A stretch of 18,531 bases of DNA, from assembly GCA_036003845.1 (NCBI GenBank), contig DASYRX010000120.1:1-18531 (forward strand), written 5' to 3'. Under the pieces are notes generated by a model that was not told the DNA's origin, ran no database searches, and saw only the letters and a list, made by a program, of their open reading frames with translations. Positions 1 through 7,104 of this stretch are shown piece by piece; positions within the stretch are counted from its first letter, which is position 1; the number at the start of each line of letters is the position of its first letter. The DNA comes from DASYRX01 sp036003845 (GTDB taxonomy: Bacteria; Gemmatimonadota; Gemmatimonadetes; Gemmatimonadales; Gemmatimonadaceae). The translations under genes were made by a program, and so were the position numbers.

Positions 1-35
1 TGTCTTAGCAGCACAAACGTGAGCCTGAGGTCGAC

Positions 36-1724
36 GTGATAGCTCAACGTCCGATTTATGATGTTGCCATTGTTGGCTCGGGGGCCGGCGGTGGTATTGC
101 CGCCTACGCCCTAACGAAAGCCGGCGCGAACGTCGTCCTGCTCGAAGCTGGTCGCAACTGGGACGTCATCAAAGACTCGGCCATGCTCAAATGGCCGTAT
201 CAATCACCGAGACGCGGAGCGAGTACGCGCGAGCGGCCCTTCGGCGAGTTTGACGGATGCATCGGCGGCTGGGAGATCGATGGTGAGCCCTATACACGCG
301 CGCCGGGAACAAACTTCAGCTGGTGGCGCGCTCGCCAAGTCGGTGGTCGCACCGTGCACTGGGGCCGCATCTCGCTGCGTTTCGGTCCTGATGATTTTCG
401 TCGCAAGAGCATTGACGGGCTGGGGGACGACTGGCCGATCGGCTATGACGACATCAAGCCCTATTACGACGATCTGGATCGTCTCGTCGGCCTCTTTGGT
501 TCCAACGAGGGATTGCCCAACCATCCGGACGGCATCTTCATGCCGCCACCCAAGCCGCGCTGCTGGGAGCTCGTGGTCAAGCAAGCGGCTGACAAGCACA
601 AAGTCACGTGCATCCCGTCGCGCTTGTCGATCATTACAAAACCGTTAGGCAACCGCGCGCCGTGCCACTACTGCGGGCAGTGCAACCGCGGCTGCATGAC
701 AAACTCGAACTTCTCGTCCGTCGGCGTTCTGATCCCGCCGGCAATGGCGACTGGACGCCTAACGCTTCTCACTGAAGCCATGGCGCGCGAGGTGACGCTC
801 AATAAGGACGGCACGGCGAGCGGCGTGTCGTACGTGAACAAGCGGACCGGAACGGACGAGCACGTGCGTGCTCGCATCGTGGTGCTCGCCGCGAGCGCGT
901 GCGAGACGGCGCGTCTGCTGCTCAACTCGAAATCGTCGCAGTTTCCGCAGGGGCTCGCGAACTCGAGCGGCGCCGTCGGAAAGTACATCACCGACACGAC
1001 AGGGACCGACGTCGGTGCGTTCATTCCCAAGCTCATGGATCGCCCACCGCATAACGATGACGGCGTCGGTGGCGCGCACCTGTACATGCCCTGGTGGCTG
1101 GACAACACGAAGCTGGATTTCCCGCGCGGCTACCACATCGAGATCTGGGGTGGTGGCGGCGTGCCGTCAGCAGGCTTCATGGGCGGAATTCAGAACTACC
1201 CTGAAGGTGGTGGCTACGGCGCCGAGCTGAAACAGCAATACCGCAAGTATTACGGTGCTACGGTTGGTTTTTCGGGTCGCGGAGAGATGATCCCCAATGA
1301 TGATACGTATTGCGAGATCGATCCCAACGTTGTCGACAAGTTCGGCATCCCGGTGCTGCGCTTTCACTGGAAGTGGACGGACCACGAGCTCAATCAAGTG
1401 AAGCACATGCAGGAGACTTTCCGCACGCTGCTCAAGGAGATGGGCGGCGAGCCGCGCTCACCGATGCCGAGCAAGGAGCAGGGATACGGGATCGCCGCGG
1501 GCGGGGTCATCATCCACGAGTTAGGCGGCGCGCGCATGGGAAATGATCCGAAGACCAACGTGCTCAATGGATGGTGTCAGGCGCACGATGTGAAGAACCT
1601 GTTCGCGACGGACGGCGCCCCGTTCGTCAGCCAGGCGGACAAGAACCCGACATGGACGATCATGGCGTTGGCGATGCGGACCTGTGCGCACATCGCCGAG
1701 CTGCGGAACAAGAGGGAGCTATGA
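36..1724 (+). CDS. GMC-type FAD-dependent oxidoreductase (dehydrogenase large subunit)
   Basis: Flavoprotein of the glucose-methanol-choline family, probably the catalytic subunit of a periplasmic alcohol or sugar dehydrogenase; the substrate cannot be read from sequence. Seen: an N-terminal dinucleotide-binding GSGAGGG at residues 14-20 with an acidic E37 ending the second strand, and a C-terminal GMC domain with His494 in an IIHELGG context and Asn537 in KNPTW, the candidate catalytic pair. A Cys cluster C210-x2-C213-x2-C216-x3-C220 resembles the iron-sulfur ligand patterns of some dehydrogenase-type GMC enzymes; metal binding is inferred. At 562 residues the length is normal. The GTG start has a GAGG about 5 bases upstream. 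There is no signal peptide, so export would depend on the Tat signal of the partner encoded immediately downstream, whose ATG overlaps this stop. No cytochrome subunit lies in the window. Confidence 0.92.
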   Translation: MIAQRPIYDVAIVGSGAGGGIAAYALTKAGANVVLLEAGRNWDVIKDSAMLKWPYQSPRRGASTRERPFGEFDGCIGGWEIDGEPYTRAPGTNFSWWRARQVGGRTVHWGRISLRFGPDDFRRKSIDGLGDDWPIGYDDIKPYYDDLDRLVGLFGSNEGLPNHPDGIFMPPPKPRCWELVVKQAADKHKVTCIPSRLSIITKPLGNRAPCHYCGQCNRGCMTNSNFSSVGVLIPPAMATGRLTLLTEAMAREVTLNKDGTASGVSYVNKRTGTDEHVRARIVVLAASACETARLLLNSKSSQFPQGLANSSGAVGKYITDTTGTDVGAFIPKLMDRPPHNDDGVGGAHLYMPWWLDNTKLDFPRGYHIEIWGGGGVPSAGFMGGIQNYPEGGGYGAELKQQYRKYYGATVGFSGRGEMIPNDDTYCEIDPNVVDKFGIPVLRFHWKWTDHELNQVKHMQETFRTLLKEMGGEPRSPMPSKEQGYGIAAGGVIIHELGGARMGNDPKTNVLNGWCQAHDVKNLFATDGAPFVSQADKNPTWTIMALAMRTCAHIAELRNKREL

Positions 1725-2392
1725 AGCGAAATAGGTCTGAGGTCAGAGGTCTGAAGTCTGAGGACAATAGGTCAGAGGTCAGAGGTCAGAGGTCAGAGCG
1801 ATCTGGTGTGACGCGACGTGAAGCGTTAGGCAGGCTGGCTCTCGCTTCAATGGCCGGTGCGATCTCGTTCACTCCGACCGAGGTTGCCGCCGCGGTCCGC
1901 TCGATTCGCGACGAGGCACAAGCCGCGCAATACAAACCCAAGTTCTTCACCGCGCACGAGTACGCGACGGTTGGTATTCTGGCAGACCTCGTCATTCCTC
2001 GGGACGAGCGTTCCGGAAGCGCGACAGACGCCGGAGTGCCGCAGTTCATGGACTTCATCATGACCGATGGCAACGACCAGCGGCGCATGGCGATGCGCGG
2101 CGGGCTCGCATGGCTCGATCGCGAGGCGCGCACTCGCTTCAGCGTGCGCGACTTCAGGACGCTAACGATGGCTCAACGTAAACAGATCCTCGACGACATC
2201 GCCTGGCCCACGCGCGCCAAGCCGGAACACTCGCACGGCGTGGCGTTCTTCAATTCTTTCCGCGATCTCACGGCGTCCGGCTTCTGGTCGTCCAAGATGG
2301 GCGTGACGGACATCGGCTATCAGGGGAACGTCGTGCGTCCCGGCTGGGACGGATGCCCGGCACACGTCCTCGAGAAACTGGGCGTGGCATAA
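1721..2392 (+). CDS. Gluconate 2-dehydrogenase subunit 3 family protein with Tat signal and heptad-repeat N-terminus
   Basis: Small partner subunit of GMC-type dehydrogenases, which in this family carries the twin-arginine signal that takes the complex across the membrane. The protein has 223 residues. Its start overlaps the upstream stop as ATGA and follows a strong AGAGGGAG at 1711-1717, indicating translational coupling. Residues 5-27 are translated GGTCAGA repeat (RSEVRGQ units) and not family sequence. Next comes a Tat-like signal TRREALGRL followed by an Ala-rich hydrophobic stretch. The mature domain has the family features HEYATVGILADLVIPRD near the front and a C-terminal GYQGNVVRPGWDGCP. 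An alternative GTG at 1808 would leave the repeat untranslated, but it has a poorer ribosome site. A hairpin follows at once, so the two genes probably form a complete operon. Confidence 0.88.
   Translation: MKRNRSEVRGLKSEDNRSEVRGQRSERSGVTRREALGRLALASMAGAISFTPTEVAAAVRSIRDEAQAAQYKPKFFTAHEYATVGILADLVIPRDERSGSATDAGVPQFMDFIMTDGNDQRRMAMRGGLAWLDREARTRFSVRDFRTLTMAQRKQILDDIAWPTRAKPEHSHGVAFFNSFRDLTASGFWSSKMGVTDIGYQGNVVRPGWDGCPAHVLEKLGVA
1734..1797 (+). repeat. GGTCAGA heptad tandem repeat inside a coding region
   Basis: Four perfect copies of GGTCAGA lie at 1770-1797. Before them come four diverged copies (GGTCTGA, GGTCAGA, GGTCTGA, AGTCTGA) at 1734-1761 and an 8-base interruption. Seven bases is not a multiple of three, so the array cycles through all frames and encodes RSEVRGQ repeats. 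The same unit occurs in cusA at 10937-10964. Confidence 0.95.
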
Positions 2393-2430
2393 GATGCGAG
2401 GGGCGGGATTTCTCCCGCCCCTCGCGCATC
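2393..2430. terminator. Strong GC-rich hairpin, possible bidirectional terminator
   Basis: A 10-bp perfect stem AGGGGCGGGA/TCCCGCCCCT (2399-2408 with 2413-2422) closes on a TTTC loop. It is extended by GATGCG/CGCATC (2393-2398 with 2425-2430) around a 2-base bulge. It starts directly after the stop codon at 2392 and faces a minus-strand gene ending at 2452, so it may serve both. There is no long T tract: CCTTT on the plus side, and an A/T-poor flank on the minus side. Confidence 0.8.
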
Positions 2431-2451
2431 CCTTTGTGGTCGCGTCGCGGC

Positions 2452-3303
2452 CTAAGGGATGAACACGCCGTTCTTTTCCGTGCCCAGCTCCGCCCAGCGC
2501 TGAGCAGAACTCTGATTGCTTGCGGTGAAACTGAAGCCGTGATTCGTGAGCCCTGAGAAGTTGCCGAGGGCGTTGGCAACGGACATCACGCCGTACCAAT
2601 TGCGCGGATCGGTGGGATTCGTCGAACCGGGGAGATGCAGTGTGGGGGCGCCGGTTGCGGTCCAGGACACGTCGATGCTGACTTCACCGGGGAACTCCAC
2701 TGGACCAAGGAACGTCCGGCTGTCTACGACGTGTACGCGAGGCAGCACAAGATGCGCCGTGCCATTCCCAATCGTTAGGGCGTGATCGGGAACTCGAACG
2801 GACCAGAAAAGACCTGACGGGGCAATGCCACCGTTGAAGTCATGCAGCTGCGACCCCGAACCGGGGTCGAAGAGGTCGATTCATATGAGAACGTAGGTGC
2901 CGTAATGCCGCTTGCCATCCGCCGCGACAAACGTCCCTTGAAAAACACGAATATCCGTTTCGACGTGATACGAGTTGCCCTGGCGATCGGCGGCGCTTCC
3001 GCTGAGCTACGCGCGCGCAGTGAAGCCATCGTAATCTCGAATGACGCTCGGTTCGACGTCCTCTCCCTGGTATCCGCCGGCCACTGGTCCGGGAAGGAAG
3101 ATGTGAATGAGCGGTGGAATTACGAGCCCGCCGTGTATCGGCTGCGGTTCGCGATCGGCGCTGCACGGCGGAACGACAACCAGCGCGGCATCGTTAGGCG
3201 GCGGCGCAGTCGCAAAGTTGGAGCTATCCGGCGCACATGCGACGAAAACGATAATCGCCGCAGCCACCGCGAAGCTCGTGGAGGACCGGCCGAGCGAGTT
3301 CAT
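2452..3303 (-). pseudogene. Exported or lipoprotein-like gene interrupted by two in-frame stops
   Basis: Read from ATG at 3303, which has GGAGG at 3311-3315 seven bases upstream, one frame runs for 283 codons to a stop at 2452 and is broken only by TAG (3009-3007) and TGA (2883-2881). No frame change is needed, and the text on both sides is protein-like (for example YHVETDIRVFQGTF between the stops and a Ser/Thr/Gly/Asn-rich C-terminal part with NWYGVMSVANALGNF). The N-terminus has a hydrophobic signal followed by VACAPDS, a weak lipobox. I do not recognise the family. If the stops are real, only a 98-residue N-terminal fragment is made. A sequencing or assembly error, or a recent nonsense-inactivated gene, would look the same. 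It converges with the dehydrogenase operon. Confidence 0.75.
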
Positions 3304-3550
3304 GACGGCACCTCCAGAATTAATGTGTGCGCTAAGACGAGGGGCCAGGACAACGAAGCAAGCGCACTCTACTTATTAGGCGCCAGCCAGTCGCTGCCCT
3401 CATCCAATCGCTGACGTCCACATTCACGCGTTCGTCCGCCACAGCGCGTAAACAGCCATGTGGCTCGTGCGAATCCATATATGTAAGCGCGACCTCGGCA
3501 TCGGTTCTTGGGGTCTCGTTTCCGCACAAAACTCGTTCTCGGAGCCTCTA
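3304..3550. other. Divergent intergenic region
   Basis: This 247-bp gap separates two damaged, divergently oriented exported-protein genes and should hold both promoters. I see ribosome sites at its two edges (GGAGG 3311-3315 on minus, GGAG 3541-3544 on plus) but no convincing -35/-10 pair and no coding sequence. Confidence 0.5.
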
Positions 3551-4021
3551 ATGATCCGCGGCCTCGCTCGTGCTGTTTCATTTGTCCTCGTCGCTGCAGT
3601 TCCCGCAGTTGCCCAGACGCACTCGGGTTCTCACGGTCAATCGTATCCTCATGGCCCGGGCCACATTCGCCCCGATTCCGCAACGCATGCAGCGATGCAT
3701 ACGCGTCTGCACGGAAGCTGGACGGGAACGCTCAGATCATCTGGCGGCGTGTTTAGTGGTTTGGACATGTCGGTCACACACGACAGCCTCCGGAAGATGA
3801 TGCTCACGATGCGGACGGATCGGCCGCCCCAGGCTGGCGTCGCCAGTGACTTCGTGATGAACGGCGACAAGCTTCACTGGACCTAGGATCTATCCGGCAG
3901 ACCATGCAGGGCGACCGGAATCTTGACGACGGCTACCCCGCGCGGGCCCGAGACGATCAGAGGGACAATGGCCTGTGACGATGGTGAGATCACATTTACC
4001 CTGCAGAAAAGGGTGGGATGA
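3551..4021 (+). pseudogene. Small exported protein interrupted by an in-frame TAG
   Basis: The start is ATG 3551, with GGAG six bases before it and a clear signal peptide ending AVPAVA-QTHS, in preference to an in-frame ATG at 3458 that precedes the signal. The mature part is His/Gly/Ser-rich, then carries a domain with HGSWTGTL, GLDMSVTHDSLRKM and DFVMNGDKLHWT. TAG at 3884-3886 ends the open frame after 111 residues, but the same frame continues without disturbance to TGA at 4019-4021. That continuation reads as protein (DLSGRPCRATGIL, then GTMACDDGEITFTLQK), so the domain's C-terminal third is cut off. The stop is one C-to-T change from CAG (Gln). I know no function. The signal and the neighbouring sigma/metal-sensor genes suggest an envelope role. 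Assembly error is the alternative. Confidence 0.75.
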
Positions 4022-4057
4022 TGCAGGCGGCAGATCCTGTCAGGTGCTCCGGCAAGC

Positions 4058-4628
4058 ATGACCGGTCGCCTAACGCCGCGATTGCGCGTCAGCGATGATA
4101 AACGCACGGATGCGACGCTCCTCGCAGACACAGCGCGCGGCGATGGCATCGCCTTCGCCGTTCTCGTGCGACGCTACATCCGCTCGGCAACTCTGCTCGC
4201 CGCGCAGCTATTGGGGGACCGCGACGAGGCGGAGAATGTAGTGCAGGAAGCCTTTACCATATTGCACGGGAAGGCGCGTACGTTCGATCCAGAGCGTCCC
4301 TTTGCGCCGTGGTTCTTCGCAATCGTTAGGCTGTTAGCGGCGAATAGGAGGTCGCGCGCTGTACGGCGGGAGCGTCTGTTGCGCTTGTGGCGCTGGGGAG
4401 AAGCCGCCGAATCCGCATCGCCTCCGGACGACGCCGCACTACTCGCGCGCCAAGATGCCGCTGAGGCGGGGCGGGCGATGACGAACCTTTCGCAGACGCA
4501 GCGGGCGTGTTTCGAGCTGGTTGCGATTCGGGATCTCTCGATCGCGGAGGTAGCAGCGATGCACGGGATCAGCGAATCCACCGTGCGGCATCGCCATGAA
4601 GGGACTGGCTCGGCTCCGCACGATGTGA
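4058..4628 (+). pseudogene. ECF sigma factor with a frameshift in region 4
   Basis: Extracytoplasmic-function sigma factor. Region 2 covers about residues 31-100 (AFAVLVRRY, GDRDEAENVVQEAF, PFAPWFFAIVRLLA), and region 4 about 141-179 with a helix-turn-helix (LSIAEVAAMHGISESTVRHR). After Arg179 (codon 4592-4594) family similarity is lost in the open frame. In the other frame, from about 4593, it resumes as AMKGLARLRTM and stops at TGA 4626-4628, the normal end for an ECF factor of about 190 residues. A net loss of two bases in a GC run (CGCGCC to CGCC) would explain it. As sequenced, the frame instead runs through into the downstream gene and ends at 4855, giving a 265-residue fusion. The start ATG 4058 has only a weak ribosome site. 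Whether the fusion still binds promoters is unknown. Confidence 0.78.
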
Positions 4629-4855
4629 TGGAGCACTTCACGCGTGAGCTCTGGCTGGACGCTGCGCAACAGACAGCCATCGCCGCGATCCTTGCGCGTC
4701 GTCAGGGAGCAGTTGATTCAACGTGGCACGCGCTACAGCCGCACGTACGTGAGACGCTGCACCTAACGCTTCAGGAGATCTTGCCGGTCCTTAGACCGGA
4801 TCAATTAGCGAAGTTCCGGCGGATGACGGCGAGGCATCAGGGCGTGTTGCCTTAG
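4628..4855 (+). CDS. Small heavy-metal-sensor-like (Spy/CnrX-type) helical protein
   Basis: As a separate gene it starts at ATG 4628, overlapping the ancestral sigma-factor stop as TGATG, a usual coupling arrangement; this overlap is itself evidence for the frameshift upstream. The 75-residue product is helical and charged. It has the pattern of periplasmic heavy-metal sensor and LTXXQ-type proteins: a first LWLDAAQQTAI helix, a long amphipathic helix and a closing LRPDQLAKFRRM. There is no membrane segment or signal peptide, which such sensors normally have, so it may be cytoplasmic and act as an anti-sigma or accessory protein. In the current sequence it is also in frame with the sigma factor and may be made only as its tail. 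The family assignment rests on helix pattern and context. Confidence 0.6.
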   Translation: MEHFTRELWLDAAQQTAIAAILARRQGAVDSTWHALQPHVRETLHLTLQEILPVLRPDQLAKFRRMTARHQGVLP

Positions 4856-4886
4856 CCGTGCAATAGATCAACCACGGAGAGTTCGA

Positions 4887-5075
4887 TTGGACAACGAGAC
4901 CGGTACGGCCAAGGATCGCGAGTCGATACCCGGCACACCACGCTGGGTGAAGGTATTTGGGATCATTGCTCTGGTCGTCGTCGCAGTGTTTCTCGTCCTC
5001 ATGTTCGCCGGCGGTGGTCGCCACGGTCCTAGCCGCCACATGCGGCGTAATACGACAGAACAGACTAGCCACTGA
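4887..5075 (+). CDS. Small single-pass membrane protein
   Basis: A 62-residue product from a TTG start with GGAG seven bases upstream. A polar N-terminus (residues 1-20) is followed by one strong membrane helix at about 23-43 (GIIALVVVAVFLVLMF), then a basic Gly/His/Arg-rich tail. Its stop overlaps the next ATG as TGATG, so it is cotranslated with the DUF2269-like protein. I do not recognise a family. Short proteins of this shape often sit in metal-handling operons, but nothing in this one binds metal beyond a few His residues. Confidence 0.6.
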   Translation: MDNETGTAKDRESIPGTPRWVKVFGIIALVVVAVFLVLMFAGGGRHGPSRHMRRNTTEQTSH

Positions 5076-5602
5076 TGATCATGCCGCCGCGCGTGCGCAA
5101 GTTTGCGCTCAGCGCGCACGTAACGACCTCGGTCGGTTGGGTCGGTGCGGCGATCGTCTTTCTGGCTCTCGCGGTCGTTGGCCTAACGAGCCAAGATGCG
5201 GCGACGGTGCGCGGCGCCTATCTCGTCATGGAGCCGGCCGCGCGTCTCGCTCTTCTCCCTTTAGCTCTCGCGTCGCTGCTCAGCGGGCTAATTCAGTCGT
5301 TAGGCAGCACTTGGGGATTGTTCCGGCACTACTGGGTCGTATTCAAGCTGCTGATCAACGTATTCGCCACGTTCGTCCTGCTTATGTATATGGAGACCTT
5401 TCGCTTCATAGCGGGCGTGGCGGCGGATCGGAGTGCCGATCTCGGCGCTGTACGAAACGAGTCTCCGATGCTGCATGCGGTGCTCGCCCTGGTACTGTTG
5501 CTCGTGGCCACGGTGTTGGCAGTCTATAAGCCACGGGGCTTGACGCCGTATGGGCAACGTAAGGAGCGCGAGCAGTCACGCATGCGCGGCCGAGCCGGCT
5601 AG
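5075..5602 (+). CDS. DUF2269/CopD-like four-helix membrane protein
   Basis: Integral membrane protein of 175 residues with about four hydrophobic segments: near 21-37, 56-75, 83-104 and 132-150. His15 sits in an AHVTTSVGWVGA segment at the start of the first helix. A His at that place followed by Gly/Trp is characteristic of DUF2269-type proteins and recalls CopD-like membrane domains. The tail is short and basic. The start overlaps the upstream stop (TGATG). The role is unknown; the copper block in the same window makes a metal-linked role possible but not shown. The stop is TAG, which matters when judging the in-frame TAGs upstream. Confidence 0.7.
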   Translation: MIMPPRVRKFALSAHVTTSVGWVGAAIVFLALAVVGLTSQDAATVRGAYLVMEPAARLALLPLALASLLSGLIQSLGSTWGLFRHYWVVFKLLINVFATFVLLMYMETFRFIAGVAADRSADLGAVRNESPMLHAVLALVLLLVATVLAVYKPRGLTPYGQRKEREQSRMRGRAG

Positions 5603-5642
5603 CGGGGATTGAATCTTGCCTCCTGGTGACGTGTTGCCTACA

Positions 5643-5646
5643 GGAG
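5643..5646 (+). promoter_or_regulatory. Ribosome binding site deciding the GTG 5653 start
   Basis: GGAG lies six bases before GTG 5653. The longer open frame from GTG 5626 lacks a comparable site and would put polar residues ahead of the membrane segment. Confidence 0.6.
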
Positions 5647-5652
5647 CACGGA

Positions 5653-5928
5653 GTGAAACCCGCTTTGCGAAACGTTCTTTGGGTGCTGAGCGGCCTTGGC
5701 GTTCTGTGGACGGTCTCAGCGCTCGTTATGTGGGGTTCGATGGCTCGGACGATGAATGGGAACATGACACACTCGGCCGGCAATCCCATGCGCGATGGCG
5801 CAATGATGGGCGGGATGTGGATGATGTGGCTTACGTGGCTAGTGATGCTCGTCCTCGCCGCGCTGTTCGTGTACCTCATCGTCAGCGCGTTACGTGGGCG
5901 CGGCGGCAATCTTACTAGCAGCGCCTAA
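5653..5928 (+). CDS. Methionine-rich two-helix membrane protein
   Basis: A 91-residue product starting at GTG 5653. It has a first hydrophobic segment (residues 6-26), a Met-rich connecting loop (MARTMNGNMTHSAG, then MRDGAMMGGMWMMW), and a second helix ending in a short basic tail. The loop follows the first helix, so it would face the periplasm if the N-terminus is inside. Repeated Met with Gly spacing is typical of Cu(I)/Ag(I)-binding segments, and the same pattern recurs in exported proteins of the copper block on the other strand. Family unknown. The TAA stop is embedded in a GCCTAACG octamer at 5923-5930. Confidence 0.68.
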   Translation: MKPALRNVLWVLSGLGVLWTVSALVMWGSMARTMNGNMTHSAGNPMRDGAMMGGMWMMWLTWLVMLVLAALFVYLIVSALRGRGGNLTSSA

Positions 5929-5960
5929 CGCGGCATAGAAACCATAGCGCGGAGCTGAGC

Positions 5961-7103
5961 ATGAGCGCTCAGCGAGAGATCGTCATCATTACAGGAAGCA
6001 GTGGGTTGATCGGTGCAGCGGCTGTTCGTCGGCTCGCAGTGCACTCGACTGTGATTGGTTTCGATCGCGAAGGGGATCCGAATCCGCCGATCGAAGCGGA
6101 ATGTGTTTGCGTGGACGTAACGTCAGATGAAAGTGTCCGCACCGGGCTCGCGCGCGTGCGCTATGCATACGGCGACCGCATCGCGTCGGTCATCCACCTC
6201 GCGGCGTACTACGATTTCTCTGGAGAGCCCAGCCCCAAATACGAAGAGGTTACGGTACGCGGCACGGAGCGACTGCTGCGCGCGCTGCGTGGATTCCACG
6301 TAGAGCAGTTCGTCTTCTCGAGCACGATGCTGGTGCACGCCCCGTCGAAGGAACGGCGGCCGATCAGCGAGGGTTCGCGCCTGGATCCCAAATGGGATTA
6401 CCCACGATCGAAAGTCGAAACGGAGCGTTTGATTCAAAAGCAGCACGGCAAGATCCCAGCGGTCGTGCTGCGCATTGCCGGAGTGTACGACGACTGGTGC
6501 CACTCCCCTCCCATCGCGCATCACGTGCAGCGCATCTACGAGCGGCAGCTGACGAGTCATGTCTTTCCCGGCGACCCCGGTCGCGGGCGACAGTCATTCT
6601 TGCACCTGGAGGATCTACTGGATGCCTTCGAGCTACTCGTTAGGCAGCGCGCCGAGCTACCGCGCGAGCTCACGTTGCTCCTGGGCGAATCCGAGGCGAT
6701 GAGCTTCGCCGAGTTGCAGCAGACGATCGGCCAGCTCGTCCATGGCGAAGAGTGGTCCACGCGTCACGTTCCCGAGCCCGTTGCGGAAGTCGGAGCATGG
6801 CTGCAAGACAAGCTCCCTGGCGCGAGAGAGCAGTTCATCAAGCCGTGGATGGTGCCGCTCGCCGACGATGACTTCGAGCTGGACATCACGCGGTCCGCAG
6901 AGGTCCTGGGGTGGGAGCCACGCCATCGATTGCGCGACGAGCTGCCGAAGATGATCAAGCGGCTCAAGGCGGACCCGCAGCGCTGGTATCGCGAGAACAA
7001 ACTCGACGCTCCGGCGTGGCTCGAAGCTGCGAAACAGGCAGCGCCGGAGCACGGCGAATCCCCGGCCGGGCCAGAGCACGCGGTGATCCCGGAGCGCACC
7101 TAA
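5961..7103 (+). CDS. NAD(P)-dependent epimerase/dehydratase (extended SDR)
   Basis: Extended short-chain dehydrogenase/reductase fold of 380 residues. Seen: nucleotide-binding TGSSGLIG at 11-18, acidic D35 at the end of the second strand (suggesting NAD preference), an active-site Ser in FSST at 120-121 and the catalytic pair Tyr147/Lys151 (YPRSK). The FLHLEDLLDAF stretch is typical of sugar-nucleotide epimerase relatives. A charged C-terminal extension of about 60 residues with RWYRENKLDAPAWL is unlike short family members. Its TAA is one base before the GTG of the SPW/VKOR-like gene, so the two are almost certainly cotranscribed. I recall this gene pair from other genomes, but its substrate is not known to me. 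Confidence 0.88.
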   Translation: MSAQREIVIITGSSGLIGAAAVRRLAVHSTVIGFDREGDPNPPIEAECVCVDVTSDESVRTGLARVRYAYGDRIASVIHLAAYYDFSGEPSPKYEEVTVRGTERLLRALRGFHVEQFVFSSTMLVHAPSKERRPISEGSRLDPKWDYPRSKVETERLIQKQHGKIPAVVLRIAGVYDDWCHSPPIAHHVQRIYERQLTSHVFPGDPGRGRQSFLHLEDLLDAFELLVRQRAELPRELTLLLGESEAMSFAELQQTIGQLVHGEEWSTRHVPEPVAEVGAWLQDKLPGAREQFIKPWMVPLADDDFELDITRSAEVLGWEPRHRLRDELPKMIKRLKADPQRWYRENKLDAPAWLEAAKQAAPEHGESPAGPEHAVIPERT

Positions 7104-7104
7104 C

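Noticed and set aside
1734..1797. Heptad array as a CRISPR or regulatory iteron
   Set aside because: Units are 7 bp with no spacers, no cas or replication genes are near, and the same array occurs in the middle of cusA.
3007..3886. Genetic recoding of TAG as Gln, suggested by two in-frame TAGs
   Set aside because: TAG is the natural stop of intact genes in the same window (ends at 4855, 5602, 8615, 12238, 15498), so a genome-wide reassignment does not fit. Local readthrough cannot be excluded.
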